A DNA stretch of 64,000 nucleotides from Lachnospiraceae bacterium 28-4 (lineage in GTDB: Bacteria; Bacillota; Clostridia; Lachnospirales; Lachnospiraceae): NCBI GenBank assembly GCA_000403275.2, contig KE159600.1, forward strand, positions 641,708 through 705,707, in the 5' to 3' direction. This document shows positions 1 to 9,684 of the stretch, piece by piece; the first letter of the stretch is position 1, and every line of letters starts with the position of its first letter. A program made the translations under genes and the position numbers. Under the pieces are notes generated by a model. That model saw only the letters and a list, made by a program, of their open reading frames with translations, did no database searches and had not been told where the DNA came from.

Positions 1-665
1 GGCGTTTTCTCAGGACTGTTCACCATATATAACGGTATCATCATATCGTTCCATATGTTCATCGCAATAAATACGATATTTGTAGCGATGATCGGCTTCA
101 GAAGCGGCATTACCACCGTAAAAAACAATCTTATAGGCCTGCATCCATCGATAAAAGCCGCCTCATCCAGTTCTCTCGGTACATTTTTCATAAAGCTTGT
201 AAACAAAAAGACGCTCCAGGGAATATACATTCCGGCGAACACGAGAATTACGCTGAAATAAGTCCCGTAAATATGCAGCGCCTTCAGAAACGCCAATGTG
301 GGAATCACCATAAGCGGGGCTACCATTCCCACATTAATATACATATATACCCCCTCCGTAACGCGGGAAGACCTTCGTTCCATAATAAAAGCACAAAGCA
401 TGGCACATATCGTACACACCGATACACCAAATACAGAATAGATGAAACTGTTGAAAGTAGCTCTCCCCAGCTTTCCGGAAGTAAATACATATATGTAATT
501 TTCCAAATGCCATTCTTCCGGCAAATCTATCGTAAACCGAGCCGCTGCCGCCGCATCCTTAAAAGAACCAAATATCAGCATAAGCAGCGGAATGAGAATA
601 ATACCACTAAGTGCTAACATGCATAGCTCAAATATTATCTTTCCCACACAGCGTCTGCTTTTCAT
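1..665 (-). CDS. Sugar ABC transporter permease (MalG-like), 3' end outside window
   Basis: Inner-membrane subunit of a carbohydrate ABC importer; only the first 221 codons are in the window and no stop is reached. The protein is hydrophobic, with several predicted membrane segments. Near residues 168-190 it carries the EAA loop (DEAAFIDGCRPIRLFFTV) that contacts the ATPase in MalFG-type permeases. Its ATG (665-663) overlaps the TGA of the upstream permease as ATGA, so the two are translationally coupled. With the upstream permease and binding protein it forms a CUT1-type importer; no ATPase gene is visible, so the cassette probably uses a shared MsmK-like ATPase (inference). Substrate unknown. 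Confidence 0.9.
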   Translation of the reverse strand, partial: MKSRRCVGKIIFELCMLALSGIILIPLLMLIFGSFKDAAAAARFTIDLPEEWHLENYIYVFTSGKLGRATFNSFIYSVFGVSVCTICAMLCAFIMERRSSRVTEGVYMYINVGMVAPLMVIPTLAFLKALHIYGTYFSVILVFAGMYIPWSVFLFTSFMKNVPRELDEAAFIDGCRPIRLFFTVVMPLLKPIIATNIVFIAMNIWNDMMIPLYMVNSPEKT

Positions 666-1588
666 GTCATATTTTCCTCCTTTCGGTGCAAAATACCGGA
701 AAGGCTAACGGAAATGATCGAAATAAATACAAATAGTACGATGCCCATCGCCGCGCTTTTTGCCAGCCTTCCTTCAGAAAATGCCTGATATATCATGGTA
801 TTCAATACCTGTGTGGCAAAACCCGGACCTCCGTTGGTCATGACAAAAACCTGATCGAACACCTTAAATCCTCCGATCACACACATCGTGACATTGACCG
901 TAAAGGAAGGAATCAGAAGGGGAAGAGTAATAAACCAAAACGCCTGAAAACTGCCCGCGCCGTCTATTTTCGCCGATTCATAATACTCCCGGGAAATTCC
1001 CTGCAAACCGGCAAGAAAAACCGTCATAACATATCCCGACCATTTCCACACTTCCACCGCTATAATACAGCCAAGGGCTGTCTGTGTACTTCCCAGCCAG
1101 TCATGGCCGATCTCTTTATGCAGAAAGATCCCAAGCATCCGATTCAGCATCCCATCCGTGCGCAATATGGAAGAAAACAATACCCCTACCACAATATAAC
1201 TCAACACCGAGGGGATATAATATATCGTCCTCAAATATTTCTGGGTGCGCAGCCCGCGGTTAAGCGCCAACGCCAGCAGCAAACCTGCCAAAAGTTTTAT
1301 CATCGTTGTCGCCACCGCAAAGACTACCGTGTTTCTCAAAGAAAGCAGAAAATGCCTGTCCCTGAAAATCGCCAGGTAATTATCCAATCCTTTAAAATGA
1401 AGTCCCTCCATATTCAGGAAAGCTCCCTTAAATGACAGATTTTCCACATTCCAGTTCGTAAAAGACATAACCAGCCCTATCACAAGAGGAATCATATAAA
1501 ATGCAGTATAGATAAACAGCGCCGGCACCATCAGCCGATATGGATACATTCTTATTCCTTTTGCTTTTCTTTTTCTCATATGCACCAC
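662..1588 (-). CDS. Sugar ABC transporter permease (MalF/UgpA-like)
   Basis: First permease of the sugar importer, 308 residues if the GTG at 1588 is used. An AAGG five bases before that GTG supports it; an internal ATG at codon 4 is the alternative. Six membrane segments are expected. The EAA loop is visible around residues 199-222 (YESAKIDGAGSFQAFWFITL). It lies 7 bp after the binding-protein gene and overlaps the next permease, so all three form one operon. The family forms a heterodimeric pore in the cytoplasmic membrane. Specificity cannot be inferred from sequence alone. Confidence 0.92.
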   Translation of the reverse strand: MVHMRKRKAKGIRMYPYRLMVPALFIYTAFYMIPLVIGLVMSFTNWNVENLSFKGAFLNMEGLHFKGLDNYLAIFRDRHFLLSLRNTVVFAVATTMIKLLAGLLLALALNRGLRTQKYLRTIYYIPSVLSYIVVGVLFSSILRTDGMLNRMLGIFLHKEIGHDWLGSTQTALGCIIAVEVWKWSGYVMTVFLAGLQGISREYYESAKIDGAGSFQAFWFITLPLLIPSFTVNVTMCVIGGFKVFDQVFVMTNGGPGFATQVLNTMIYQAFSEGRLAKSAAMGIVLFVFISIISVSLSGILHRKEENMT

Positions 1589-1595
1589 TTATACC

Positions 1596-2984
1596 TTAAA
1601 ATCCCGTTTGTTCTGTTTCCGCCATATATTCTTCATATTTTACCTGCCATTCCTCCACAATCTGCAACGGAGTAGAACCTCCATTTACCATGTCCACGTA
1701 GTTTTTCCACAAGTCCGGCAGAATGGACGACATTTCCGGTATCGCGCCATTCATTTCGATAAAATATTTATTTGTCTCAACATAGTTATCCACAATACTT
1801 TGTACGCACTGAGGAACCTGTCCGCCATCCACATCGGAAAATGCAGGGAATCCCGGCAACTGCTCATAATAAAGATTCATATATTCCGGCCGCGAAAAAC
1901 ATTCCAATACTTTTAATGCTGCGTCCGTATTCTGTCCGTTTTTGCATACATAAACAGAACTTACATAGGCTCCGATGGAAGTCGCATCCTGATCTGCAAA
2001 AGGAACTACAAAAGAACCGAGTTCCAGATCCGGATATTTTGCCAGCATATCCGTAACCGTCCATTCCCCGGTGTACATCATGGCCGCTTCCCCGGTTGCA
2101 ACGGCTTCTTTCCACATATCCTGAGTTGCCGACGCATGGTTCTCATTCACATAACCTTTCTCGTACAGTTCCGTCAGGGTTTCCAGTACTTGAATATATT
2201 CCGGATAATCCGTCCACTTCGCCTCGTTTACTCGTATCTTCTCCAAAGCGTCGGGATTATTGACCGATAGTACGATCGGTAATGCCGATGTAACCCAACA
2301 CTGCATTACGGAACTATCCTTATCGGGAAAATATACGGGAACCACACCTTTATCTTTTATCTTCTGACAAAGGCCAAGAAATTCCTCATAAGTTTTCGGG
2401 TTCATTTCTTCTGCCAGCCCCAGCTCTTCCATTAATCCTTTATTGTAATACATTCCAAAATAACATTCGGAAGACTCCGTGGGAAATGCCCATATTTTTC
2501 CGTTCTTATCCTTTAATATATCGGGATTCACCAGTCGGCTTACCCATTCTTCGCCGGTAAGTTCCACGCAATTTTCCTGCGCATTGACCGTGCCGTATTC
2601 CGTGGGTGCGTTATGTTCAAAAATATCGGGCGCATCCCCGGTTGCCAGCTTTGTTTTCAGCATCGTATGGTACTGATCGTCCGCCACTTGCTGGAATTCA
2701 ATTTCAATGTTTTCTTCCTCCAGCAGCTTTGCTGCCATCGACTCATAAGCCGCCTTATACTTGGTTGCGGAAGTAAACCAGATCACTTTTTGTTTTTCCC
2801 CGTCGGAAAAAGCACTTTCTGAACTTTCTTCTCCCGCCCCGGCCGCTTCTTCAGCGCCAGCCTCTTTGTTCTCGGAACTTCCACTTGCCGTACCGGCGGA
2901 TTCGGTCTGCGCCCCATTTCCGCATCCCGCCGTCAATACACATATACCGATCAGCAAAGCCATCCATTTTTTTATTCTCTTCAT
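1596..2984 (-). CDS. Extracellular sugar-binding lipoprotein of ABC importer
   Basis: Solute-binding protein, 462 residues. A signal peptide ends in the lipobox LTAGC (cysteine near residue 21), followed by a Ser/Ala/Glu-rich linker to about residue 60 and then a type-1 extracellular solute-binding fold typical of family 1 (MalE/MsmE). The start ATG is preceded by GGGAGG. It is first in the operon with two permeases. It is anchored outside the membrane and delivers sugar to them; the sugar is unknown. A monosaccharide, oligosaccharide or sugar-alcohol ligand would all fit. Confidence 0.92.
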   Translation of the reverse strand: MKRIKKWMALLIGICVLTAGCGNGAQTESAGTASGSSENKEAGAEEAAGAGEESSESAFSDGEKQKVIWFTSATKYKAAYESMAAKLLEEENIEIEFQQVADDQYHTMLKTKLATGDAPDIFEHNAPTEYGTVNAQENCVELTGEEWVSRLVNPDILKDKNGKIWAFPTESSECYFGMYYNKGLMEELGLAEEMNPKTYEEFLGLCQKIKDKGVVPVYFPDKDSSVMQCWVTSALPIVLSVNNPDALEKIRVNEAKWTDYPEYIQVLETLTELYEKGYVNENHASATQDMWKEAVATGEAAMMYTGEWTVTDMLAKYPDLELGSFVVPFADQDATSIGAYVSSVYVCKNGQNTDAALKVLECFSRPEYMNLYYEQLPGFPAFSDVDGGQVPQCVQSIVDNYVETNKYFIEMNGAIPEMSSILPDLWKNYVDMVNGGSTPLQIVEEWQVKYEEYMAETEQTGF

Positions 2985-3078
2985 TGCATAACCTCCCTTT
3001 CTTTTTTGTGATTTTAATATATCATTCTGCCCATTTTTCTAATATAGAAAAAGGACAAATATCATATGGAAAAAATGC

Positions 3079-3116
3079 AAAAAAAAATCACTCTCCTGCT
3101 TCGGAGAATGATTTTC
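3079..3116 (-). terminator. Rho-independent terminator after exonuclease III gene
   Basis: Hairpin with arms near 3084-3098 and 3101-3115 (AATCACTCTCC / GGAGAATGATT) around a GCTTC-type loop. On the minus strand it is followed by a run of T. It lies 24 bp beyond the stop codon of the minus-strand exonuclease gene. Confidence 0.8.
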
Positions 3117-3138
3117 CTGCCAAAATTTCACAATATTG

Positions 3139-3891
3139 TTATTTTATAACCAATCCCACCGGACAATGATCCGATCCAAATACTTCCGTATAAATCAGCG
3201 CATCCTCCAGGCGTTCTTTCAACGCCTCCGATACAAGGAAATAATCGATGCGCCACCCCGCATTTTTGGCCCTGGCGCTGAACCGATACGACCACCAGGA
3301 ATAAGCCCCTTCTTTATCGGGATAAAAATGTCGGAATGTATCTATAAAACCGGCTTCCGTCAGCTCCGTAAATTTTCCCCTCTCTTCATCCGTAAATCCC
3401 GCATTTTTTCTGTTTGTCTTAGGATTTTTCAAATCGATCTCTTTATGGGCTACATTCAAATCCCCGCAGAAAATAACCGGTTTTTTTGCTTCCAGCCCTT
3501 TTAAATAGCCAAGGAAATCCTTCTCCCACTGCATCCGGTAGGAAAGCCTCGCCAACCCTTCCTGGGAGTTCGGCGTATATACCGTTATCATATAAAAATC
3601 TTCATATTCCAAAGTAATGACCCTTCCTTCGTGGTCATGTTCCTCCACTCCTATTCCGTATGCGACGGATAAAGGCTCCTTTTTTGTGAAAACAGCCGTT
3701 CCCGAATAACCCTTCTTTTCCGCATAATTCCAATATTGCCGATATCCCGGAGTCTCCAGTTCAATCTGTCCCTCCTGTAGCTTTGTCTCCTGTATGCAAA
3801 AAATATCTGCATCCACTTCTTTAAAAAAATCGAGAAACCCCTTGCCTACACAGGCCCGAAGCCCGTTTACATTCCAGGAAATTAATTTCAT
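3139..3891 (-). CDS. xth: Exodeoxyribonuclease III (AP endonuclease)
   Basis: Cytoplasmic Mg-dependent AP endonuclease / 3'-exonuclease of base-excision repair, 250 residues, the normal size for the ExoA/XthA family. Visible motifs are [10 protein letters not shown] at the N-terminus, IQETKL with the metal-binding Glu near residue 36, [18 protein letters not shown] and the C-terminal SDHCPVGL with the catalytic Asp-His pair. An AAGGAG lies upstream of the ATG. Monocistronic: it has its own terminator and an upstream palindrome. Confidence 0.96.
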   Translation of the reverse strand: MKLISWNVNGLRACVGKGFLDFFKEVDADIFCIQETKLQEGQIELETPGYRQYWNYAEKKGYSGTAVFTKKEPLSVAYGIGVEEHDHEGRVITLEYEDFYMITVYTPNSQEGLARLSYRMQWEKDFLGYLKGLEAKKPVIFCGDLNVAHKEIDLKNPKTNRKNAGFTDEERGKFTELTEAGFIDTFRHFYPDKEGAYSWWSYRFSARAKNAGWRIDYFLVSEALKERLEDALIYTEVFGSDHCPVGLVIK

Positions 3892-3957
3892 GCTTTTTTG
3901 CTCCTTCCAGATAAAGATAAATGGGTAGTTGTAAAATTGTAAAATTGTAGGTTGTGA

Positions 3958-4115
3958 GAATATTCTGAAAATATGTTCCGTGAAAATCCTGTTGTACCGG
4001 GCATTCCATCAAGCCCAGTAAAACAGAAGACAGTCGGGAAATGTCCCTCCTGTCTTCTATGGTCTTGATTCCATGGTACAGAAGGATTTTCACGGAACAT
4101 ATTTTCAGAATATTC
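3958..4115. repeat. 158-bp quasi-perfect palindrome
   Basis: Outer arms 3958-3998 and 4075-4115 are complementary at 39 of 41 positions. Inner arms continue with gaps (AGAAGACAG at 4025-4033 against CTGTCTTCT at 4050-4058), and a small GGGA...TCCC hairpin sits near 4037-4047. It fills most of the gap of about 300 bp between the divergent-side end of the DUF3810 gene and the exonuclease start. There is no T-tract typical of a simple terminator. Could be a hairpin-forming repeat or a transcribed structure; function unknown. Confidence 0.85.
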
Positions 4116-4190
4116 AGCAAGTTTATCTATAATATCTATTTTGCAATTTTTTAAAAGCTAACTAGATATTATAAGGAATCTTTATCTGTG

Positions 4191-5594
4191 TCAATATGTG
4201 TTTTCTTGAACTTCTATTGTATTCATTACACTGGTTATTTTAGAGGGCGTTTCCGAGGTTGTTTCCGGGTCTGCGGGGATTGCTTGTACTCGGAGCAGCG
4301 TTTCTTCTACTTCGGGGGAGCCGTCATAGTAGTGGAGCAGAAGGCCGACTACCCGAGTATAGCTGAGCGTCCCGTCCTCGACTCCGTTTAAAACCATGGA
4401 AGTTTCCGAAAGCTTATCCGAAACTTTGTCTACTACTTCCGTACTGATCACCGCCCTGGCTTCCACTTTTTCCCAGGCATCTTTCTCTAAAAATATATTT
4501 TCCTTCCTCACCCGGGGAGAGATATTTACGTGGGATAAGTATATTTCTTTATTCTTTCCTATGGCTTTATAAAATTCATTATCAATATAGTTTAACACGC
4601 TCAGATATCCGCTATACTGGAATGTCAGATCGGAAGAACGAATACAGGCAAGAAAACCTATCATATTCGCTTCTTCTTCATACATAAAGCCTTTCAAATG
4701 CGCATATTCATGGCAAATCGTCGCCGGACGGTTTATTTCATGCATCAGTTTATTATAATTCACTTCCATCGAAAAAGGAAAAAAATATCCTTTCATTTTC
4801 TGCTGGCTGAAAAATCCTGAAAATGTAAGCTGTTTCGGCCTGGGGTAGTATCCTGCCAGCTGGCCGCACTCTCCGCCCAAATCCTGCATGCACGCTATAA
4901 GTTCCCCTTCCATATCCTCAGGATAAATAATATTTCCGTTTTCATCTCTCTCTACCAGCTCTGCCAGCTCATTCGTTTTTATTACTACATAATCTCTTAA
5001 TCTGATCAATTCCTCCAAGGTATATTCCCTGGATAACAGGTCTATCACCGCGAAACCTTCTTCCGCAGAGCTTCCCTCCGCGAAGCCCCCTTCCGTTCCC
5101 CTGCAAAGTATTCCGTATTTTTCTTCCAGTGTGGAGCAATGATAGGGAATAAAGCAATTCAGTGTCATTACTATGGCAACCCCGGTGAATATCCAACCGT
5201 AAACAACAAAATAACCCTTGCAAAACTTTCTTATCCCATTCCTGTTTTTATGCTTCCAATCTGCCTTGGCTCCGCCAATCGGCCGCAGCGTGTCCCGCTG
5301 CTTTTCAAAAATCCATGCAGCGCCGTATACAGCAGACAACAGTATGGCTGCCGCCGTTAAAACAGCGCCCGCTATAACCATCATTTCGCCTACGGAAAAA
5401 GAAAATATTCCCATGGCCCTGCTATATGTATTCACCCATAAGGGATAAATATGTATTACGTAAAAATCGCAAAAAGCTTTGCTCTTCCATGCCAGAATAT
5501 TCAGCACCACTACCAAAATCCAAAGTCCCCCTGGCAGCAGATATCTCTTTCCCCCGCCCGGCCGCCTTCCTGGCTGAAAATCTTTCCGCCACAT
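4191..5594 (-). CDS. DUF3810-family membrane protein with HExxH motif
   Basis: Membrane protein, 467 residues from the preferred ATG at 5594, which has GGGAGG seven bases upstream; an ATG at 5609 would add five residues and lacks a ribosome site. Three hydrophobic segments lie in the first 155 residues. Near residue 295 is ICHEYAHLKG followed by YEEEANMIGF, an HExxH plus downstream Glu pattern as in zinc metallopeptidases. These features match DUF3810. The C-terminal 130 residues are polar and family-variable. Biological role unknown; membrane-anchored zinc peptidase activity is inferred, not shown. Confidence 0.8.
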   Translation of the reverse strand: MWRKDFQPGRRPGGGKRYLLPGGLWILVVVLNILAWKSKAFCDFYVIHIYPLWVNTYSRAMGIFSFSVGEMMVIAGAVLTAAAILLSAVYGAAWIFEKQRDTLRPIGGAKADWKHKNRNGIRKFCKGYFVVYGWIFTGVAIVMTLNCFIPYHCSTLEEKYGILCRGTEGGFAEGSSAEEGFAVIDLLSREYTLEELIRLRDYVVIKTNELAELVERDENGNIIYPEDMEGELIACMQDLGGECGQLAGYYPRPKQLTFSGFFSQQKMKGYFFPFSMEVNYNKLMHEINRPATICHEYAHLKGFMYEEEANMIGFLACIRSSDLTFQYSGYLSVLNYIDNEFYKAIGKNKEIYLSHVNISPRVRKENIFLEKDAWEKVEARAVISTEVVDKVSDKLSETSMVLNGVEDGTLSYTRVVGLLLHYYDGSPEVEETLLRVQAIPADPETTSETPSKITSVMNTIEVQENTY

Positions 5595-5893
5595 CCATAT
5601 ACCTCCCATAAAATATCCGAAACCTTCTTATATATCATTAGAATAACATACAGATATTACATGGAATTGATATTTTGTAAATTTTTTGTGAATATTTTAT
5701 AGTTAATTTCGATTATTCCACTTATCTTTGGTAAATATATACAATATTTTAAATAGGGAGTTTTTCTGCTTTTTCTTTTTCGTCTTTCAAACAATCATTG
5801 AATTATATTTACCAGATTGTGTTTATCAAGTTTCGATTATCTAATTTCATATCGTCCTATAATAATATTTTATCGAATATCAATAAATTCTTA

Positions 5894-5922
5894 TTGACTT
5901 TCAATTTGAACCGTGATAGGAT
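5894..5922 (+). promoter_or_regulatory. Sigma-A-type promoter for the DUF2975 operon
   Basis: TTGACT (5894-5899), a 17-bp spacer and TAGGAT (5917-5922), 57 bp before the DUF2975 start codon. The rest of the AT-rich 385-bp gap (5595-5979) shows only two copies of TTTCGATTAT (near 5707 and 5831) and no gene. Confidence 0.65.
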
Positions 5923-5979
5923 AAACATCAACAAATGATTTTTAACTTCAAAAACTTATTGACCAAAGGAGGATTTCCC

Positions 5980-6426
5980 ATGAAAGATAAACTGACGCTG
6001 GCTACCAAACTGCTTTTAGATTTCATGTTTTATACAGGAATTCTTGTCACTCTTACTCTTCCCCTCAGCATTAAATTTTACGGAAGATATAACAGCTATT
6101 TTGCCAATAACTATGTCCCTCTTATTCTGCTTTTCTTCTTTTCTGGGACATTTGCTATTCTTATCATTTATGAACTCAGGAAAATATTCCGCACCGTCTT
6201 AAACGACGACTGTTTTATCCTGGAAAATGTCATAAGCCTCCGGCGCATGGGCACTTATAGCCTGGTGATCGCCCTGATTACCGCCGGCCGGCTGTTCCTT
6301 TATATTACTCCGGCGGTTCTCATCGTTATTCTTGTTTTTGTCATAGCCGGACTTTTCAGCAAAGTTTTATCCCAGGTATTTGATAAAGCTGTTGCATACA
6401 AACTGGAAAACGACTTAACCATTTAG
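5980..6426 (+). CDS. DUF2975 membrane protein
   Basis: Small integral membrane protein, 148 residues, with four predicted membrane helices; residue pattern and size fit DUF2975. The ATG at 5980 is chosen because AAAGGAGG lies just upstream; an ATG at 5935 has no ribosome site. A small XRE-type regulator follows 10 bp later, a pairing commonly seen for DUF2975 proteins (the YozG-like arrangement), then a DUF4153 membrane protein. Function of the family is unknown; a membrane sensor or partner of the regulator is possible. Confidence 0.8.
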   Translation: MKDKLTLATKLLLDFMFYTGILVTLTLPLSIKFYGRYNSYFANNYVPLILLFFFSGTFAILIIYELRKIFRTVLNDDCFILENVISLRRMGTYSLVIALITAGRLFLYITPAVLIVILVFVIAGLFSKVLSQVFDKAVAYKLENDLTI

Positions 6427-6436
6427 GAGGAAACCC

Positions 6437-6664
6437 ATGGGAATTATTATTAACTTAGACGTGGTCATGGCGCAGCGCAAAAAAGGACTGACCGAACTTG
6501 CAAAAGATGTGGATATCACCCTCGCTAATCTTTCCATTTTAAAAAATAACAAAGCAAAAGCCATACGGCTGTCCACGCTGAATGCTATCTGCAAATCACT
6601 GAACTGCCAGCCGGGCGATATTCTGCAATATATAGAAGACGAAAAGGAGGAAAAACAAGAATGA
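6437..6664 (+). CDS. XRE-family (YozG-like) transcriptional regulator
   Basis: Compact helix-turn-helix protein of 75 residues. Nearly the entire chain is one Cro/C1-type domain (KGLTELAKDVDITLANLSIL for the first helices, then the LSTLNAICKSLNCQPGDIL pattern). AGGAGG precedes its ATG. Its TGA overlaps the next ATG (ATGA), so it is coupled to the DUF4153 gene. It likely regulates this operon (inference). Confidence 0.9.
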   Translation: MGIIINLDVVMAQRKKGLTELAKDVDITLANLSILKNNKAKAIRLSTLNAICKSLNCQPGDILQYIEDEKEEKQE

Positions 6665-8298
6665 ACGAATCTACAAAATTTATGGAAGAAGAAGAAAAGA
6701 AAAGTCGCCACTTTGGGCTTTTCGGCCTGAGCAGCGTTATTTATGCCCTTTTTTATACTTTCTGCCTATATAAAAATGCTTCCGGTATCACATACCCTTT
6801 TTTCACAGGCGGAACCCTCTTCTATTTTTTCTCATTCTTGAAAAAGTCAGGGATTTCCGCCAAAAAAGACTCCGCATTTTACGCGGTTAGCATTGAGCTG
6901 TTAGGCATTTCTACTTTTTGTACCGATAATAAGAATATTATTCTCATGAACAAATGTGGAATTTTTATCTTATTTTTTATACTGTTTATACACAACTTCT
7001 ATCAGGATAAACTATGGGATATTTTTAAATACTTTCAGGCCATACTACAGACTATCCTCGGCTCCTTACATTCATTTACAAGACCGGTTACCGATTTTAA
7101 GTTATACCGGAAAGCCGAAAAAACGAAAGATAAAAATAAAATGTCCGGCCCTGCCTATATTATGATCGGCCTCCTTATTTCCTTGCCGCTGCTGACCGTC
7201 GTATTATCTCTGCTTTCTTCCGCAGATATTGTTTTTCGTTCCTTTATCAAAGATTTTGCTTTTATCGACTGGCTTTCGGAAAACTTTATCGGGCTGACCT
7301 TTTCCATCCTTTTTTCCTTTTTTGCTTCCTACTGTATTTCCGCTTATCTGGAAAAGCGTTCTATAAAGGAGGAAGTCGCTGATAAACGTACCGGGGAACC
7401 TCTGATCGCCATCACTTTTACCGCTATTTTGTCCTTTATTTACCTTTTATTCAGCGGTATCCAGATCATTTATCTCTTTGCGGGCAATATGCAGCTTCCC
7501 AAACCATATACCTATGCAGAATATGCGCGGGAAGGTTTTTTTCAGCTTCTTTTTGTCTGTCTGATCAATCTGGTTCTGGTATTCGTCTGCCTGGGCCGAT
7601 TCAAAGAGAACAAAGCGTTAAAAGCCATTTTAACAATAATATCCTTATGCACTTATATTATGATTGCCTCCAGCGCCATGCGCATGCTTTTGTATATTCA
7701 ATATTACGACCTGACTTTTCTGCGCTTTTTTGTACTTTGGGCTCTGATCGCAATATTTTTCCTGATAACCGGTATCCTTATTCATATATACAAAGAAATG
7801 TTTCCATTATTTAAATACTGTATCACCGTTGTCACCGTTTTATATATTGCTTTTTCCTTCAGCCGCCCCGATTATTTTATCGCCAAATACAATATCGCGC
7901 AAATGTTGGAAAAAGAAAGAACCGAATCCGAAAGACCGGACTATGATACGCTATATCTGCTCGGCCTTTCCGCAGATGCCGCTCCGGCCATCCTCAATCC
8001 GCAAACGCTGTCCGCCCTTTTTAACGGCCCGGAAAATTCTGTCCGTTGGACACTGGATCTGAAAGCATGGAAGAATGACAGCCGAAGAGACTACTACCCC
8101 GATACCTACAAACCGACTACATGGATGGAAGAGTATCTCCATTATACGTACTATGACAGTATACTGCTGACGGAACACGAAGGTTCCCGATGGAGAACTT
8201 TTAATCTTTCCCGTTATACGATGAAAAAATGCATGAATCCCTTTACTATGTCACTGTTTATGAAGAATAAATGCCCTCTTTTTTATACTTTATATTAA
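6661..8298 (+). CDS. DUF4153/DUF4173-type multi-pass membrane protein
   Basis: 545 residues with about ten or more hydrophobic segments between residues 20 and 410, then a soluble tail of about 130 residues rich in Tyr and Trp. The architecture (membrane domain, then a short extracytoplasmic or cytosolic tail after SFSRPDYFIAKYN) matches the DUF4153 group. Third gene of the DUF2975-XRE operon, starting within the ATGA overlap. The 3' end overlaps the convergent MATE gene by 9 bp. Function unknown. Confidence 0.8.
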   Translation: MNESTKFMEEEEKKSRHFGLFGLSSVIYALFYTFCLYKNASGITYPFFTGGTLFYFFSFLKKSGISAKKDSAFYAVSIELLGISTFCTDNKNIILMNKCGIFILFFILFIHNFYQDKLWDIFKYFQAILQTILGSLHSFTRPVTDFKLYRKAEKTKDKNKMSGPAYIMIGLLISLPLLTVVLSLLSSADIVFRSFIKDFAFIDWLSENFIGLTFSILFSFFASYCISAYLEKRSIKEEVADKRTGEPLIAITFTAILSFIYLLFSGIQIIYLFAGNMQLPKPYTYAEYAREGFFQLLFVCLINLVLVFVCLGRFKENKALKAILTIISLCTYIMIASSAMRMLLYIQYYDLTFLRFFVLWALIAIFFLITGILIHIYKEMFPLFKYCITVVTVLYIAFSFSRPDYFIAKYNIAQMLEKERTESERPDYDTLYLLGLSADAAPAILNPQTLSALFNGPENSVRWTLDLKAWKNDSRRDYYPDTYKPTTWMEEYLHYTYYDSILLTEHEGSRWRTFNLSRYTMKKCMNPFTMSLFMKNKCPLFYTLY

Positions 8299-9684
8299 AT
8301 TGGAACACTCCTTTTCCTGCTCTTCCCCCATTTCTTTCAAAACACTGACACACAAAGGAACTGCCAGCGCAAAGGAAAGGACGTCGGATACCGTCTGGCA
8401 TACTTCCACGCCAAACAATCCAAATATTCTTGGCAAAAGCAAAATTAAAGGAATAAAGAACAATCCCTGTCTTGCCGCCGCCAGGATAGAAGCCTTCAGC
8501 GCTTTTCCGATAGATTGAAGCATCATATTGGACATAATAATCCAACCTGTAAGGGGAAATGCCAGGCATTGCATACGCAGCGCCAGCGCTCCGATTTCAA
8601 TGACCTCCGCATCCCCTTTCCGGAACAAGCCGATGATTCCCGGCGCGAGCAAAGCGCCCACAATAGAAATGCCAACCAAAAACAAAGTGGCATATTTCAC
8701 GCAAAAAGCAAATCCCTCCCTCACGCGCCCATACAGCTTCGCTCCATAATTAAAACCGCACACAGGCTGGAATCCCTGTCCAAATCCGATCAATGCGGAA
8801 CTGGCAAACATCGTCACCCTGGATACAATGGACATTGCCGCGATCGCTTCGTCCCCATGAAGTCCGGCTCCATGATTTAACAAAATCCCGGATATGCTGG
8901 CAAGCCCCTGTCTGCACAAAGAAGGTATGCCTCCTCTGCAAATCTCTTTTACATAATGGCCATTCGGTTTGAAGTTACAAAATTGTATCCTTATATTGCC
9001 GCCCTTCCTGCTTTGAAACAATAAAAGCAGAAAACTGCAGAACTGGCTGATTACGGTAGCTGCTGCCGCTCCTGCCACTCCCATGCCGCAAACAAAAATC
9101 AGCAGCGGATCCAGCACAATATTAATTACCGCTCCCGTCACAATACCTACCATGGCATATGCCGCGCTCCCCTGAAAGCGAAGCTGGTTATTCAGCACTA
9201 GCGAAGAGGTCATAAAGGGCGCTCCTATCAGAATGATTCTCAAATAATCTTCCGTATATGGCAGTATGGTAGGCGTTGAGCCAAGAGCCACCGCCAACGG
9301 TTTTAAGAAAACCAGTCCTCCCGCCATTACGAACAGCCCGCAAAGAAAAGCAAGAAAAAAACCATTCGCCGCCATTGCCGCCGCTTCTTCAAAATCTTTC
9401 GCTCCCAGACGCCTTGAAATATAATTCCCGGAACCGTGTCCGAAAAAAAATCCCAATGCCTGAATCAGCGCCATCACCGAAAAAACGATGCCCACTGCCG
9501 CCGTAGACTGCCTGTCGATCCTCCCCACAAAAAAAGTATCGACCATATTATAAAACGAAGTTACCAGCATACTGATGATGGTAGGTACTGCCAATTCCCC
9601 GATCAGCCTTGGAACCGGGGTCTCCGTCATATATATGTATTTTTCCTCCTGCTGCATCCCATCCACTTCCTTTTTATTCTCCAA
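8290..9684 (-). CDS. MATE family efflux transporter
   Basis: 464-residue multidrug and toxin extrusion family protein with twelve predicted membrane helices in two MatE halves (about 30-190 and 255-420). Typical signatures are PTIISMLVTSFYNMVDTFFVG in the first helix pair and GFGQGFQPVCGFNYGA in the second half. The family exports cationic drugs or metabolites by Na+ or H+ antiport. It is the second gene of a two-MATE operon, its start overlapping the upstream gene's end by 11 bp. Substrate unknown. Confidence 0.93.
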   Translation of the reverse strand: MENKKEVDGMQQEEKYIYMTETPVPRLIGELAVPTIISMLVTSFYNMVDTFFVGRIDRQSTAAVGIVFSVMALIQALGFFFGHGSGNYISRRLGAKDFEEAAAMAANGFFLAFLCGLFVMAGGLVFLKPLAVALGSTPTILPYTEDYLRIILIGAPFMTSSLVLNNQLRFQGSAAYAMVGIVTGAVINIVLDPLLIFVCGMGVAGAAAATVISQFCSFLLLLFQSRKGGNIRIQFCNFKPNGHYVKEICRGGIPSLCRQGLASISGILLNHGAGLHGDEAIAAMSIVSRVTMFASSALIGFGQGFQPVCGFNYGAKLYGRVREGFAFCVKYATLFLVGISIVGALLAPGIIGLFRKGDAEVIEIGALALRMQCLAFPLTGWIIMSNMMLQSIGKALKASILAAARQGLFFIPLILLLPRIFGLFGVEVCQTVSDVLSFALAVPLCVSVLKEMGEEQEKECSNLI

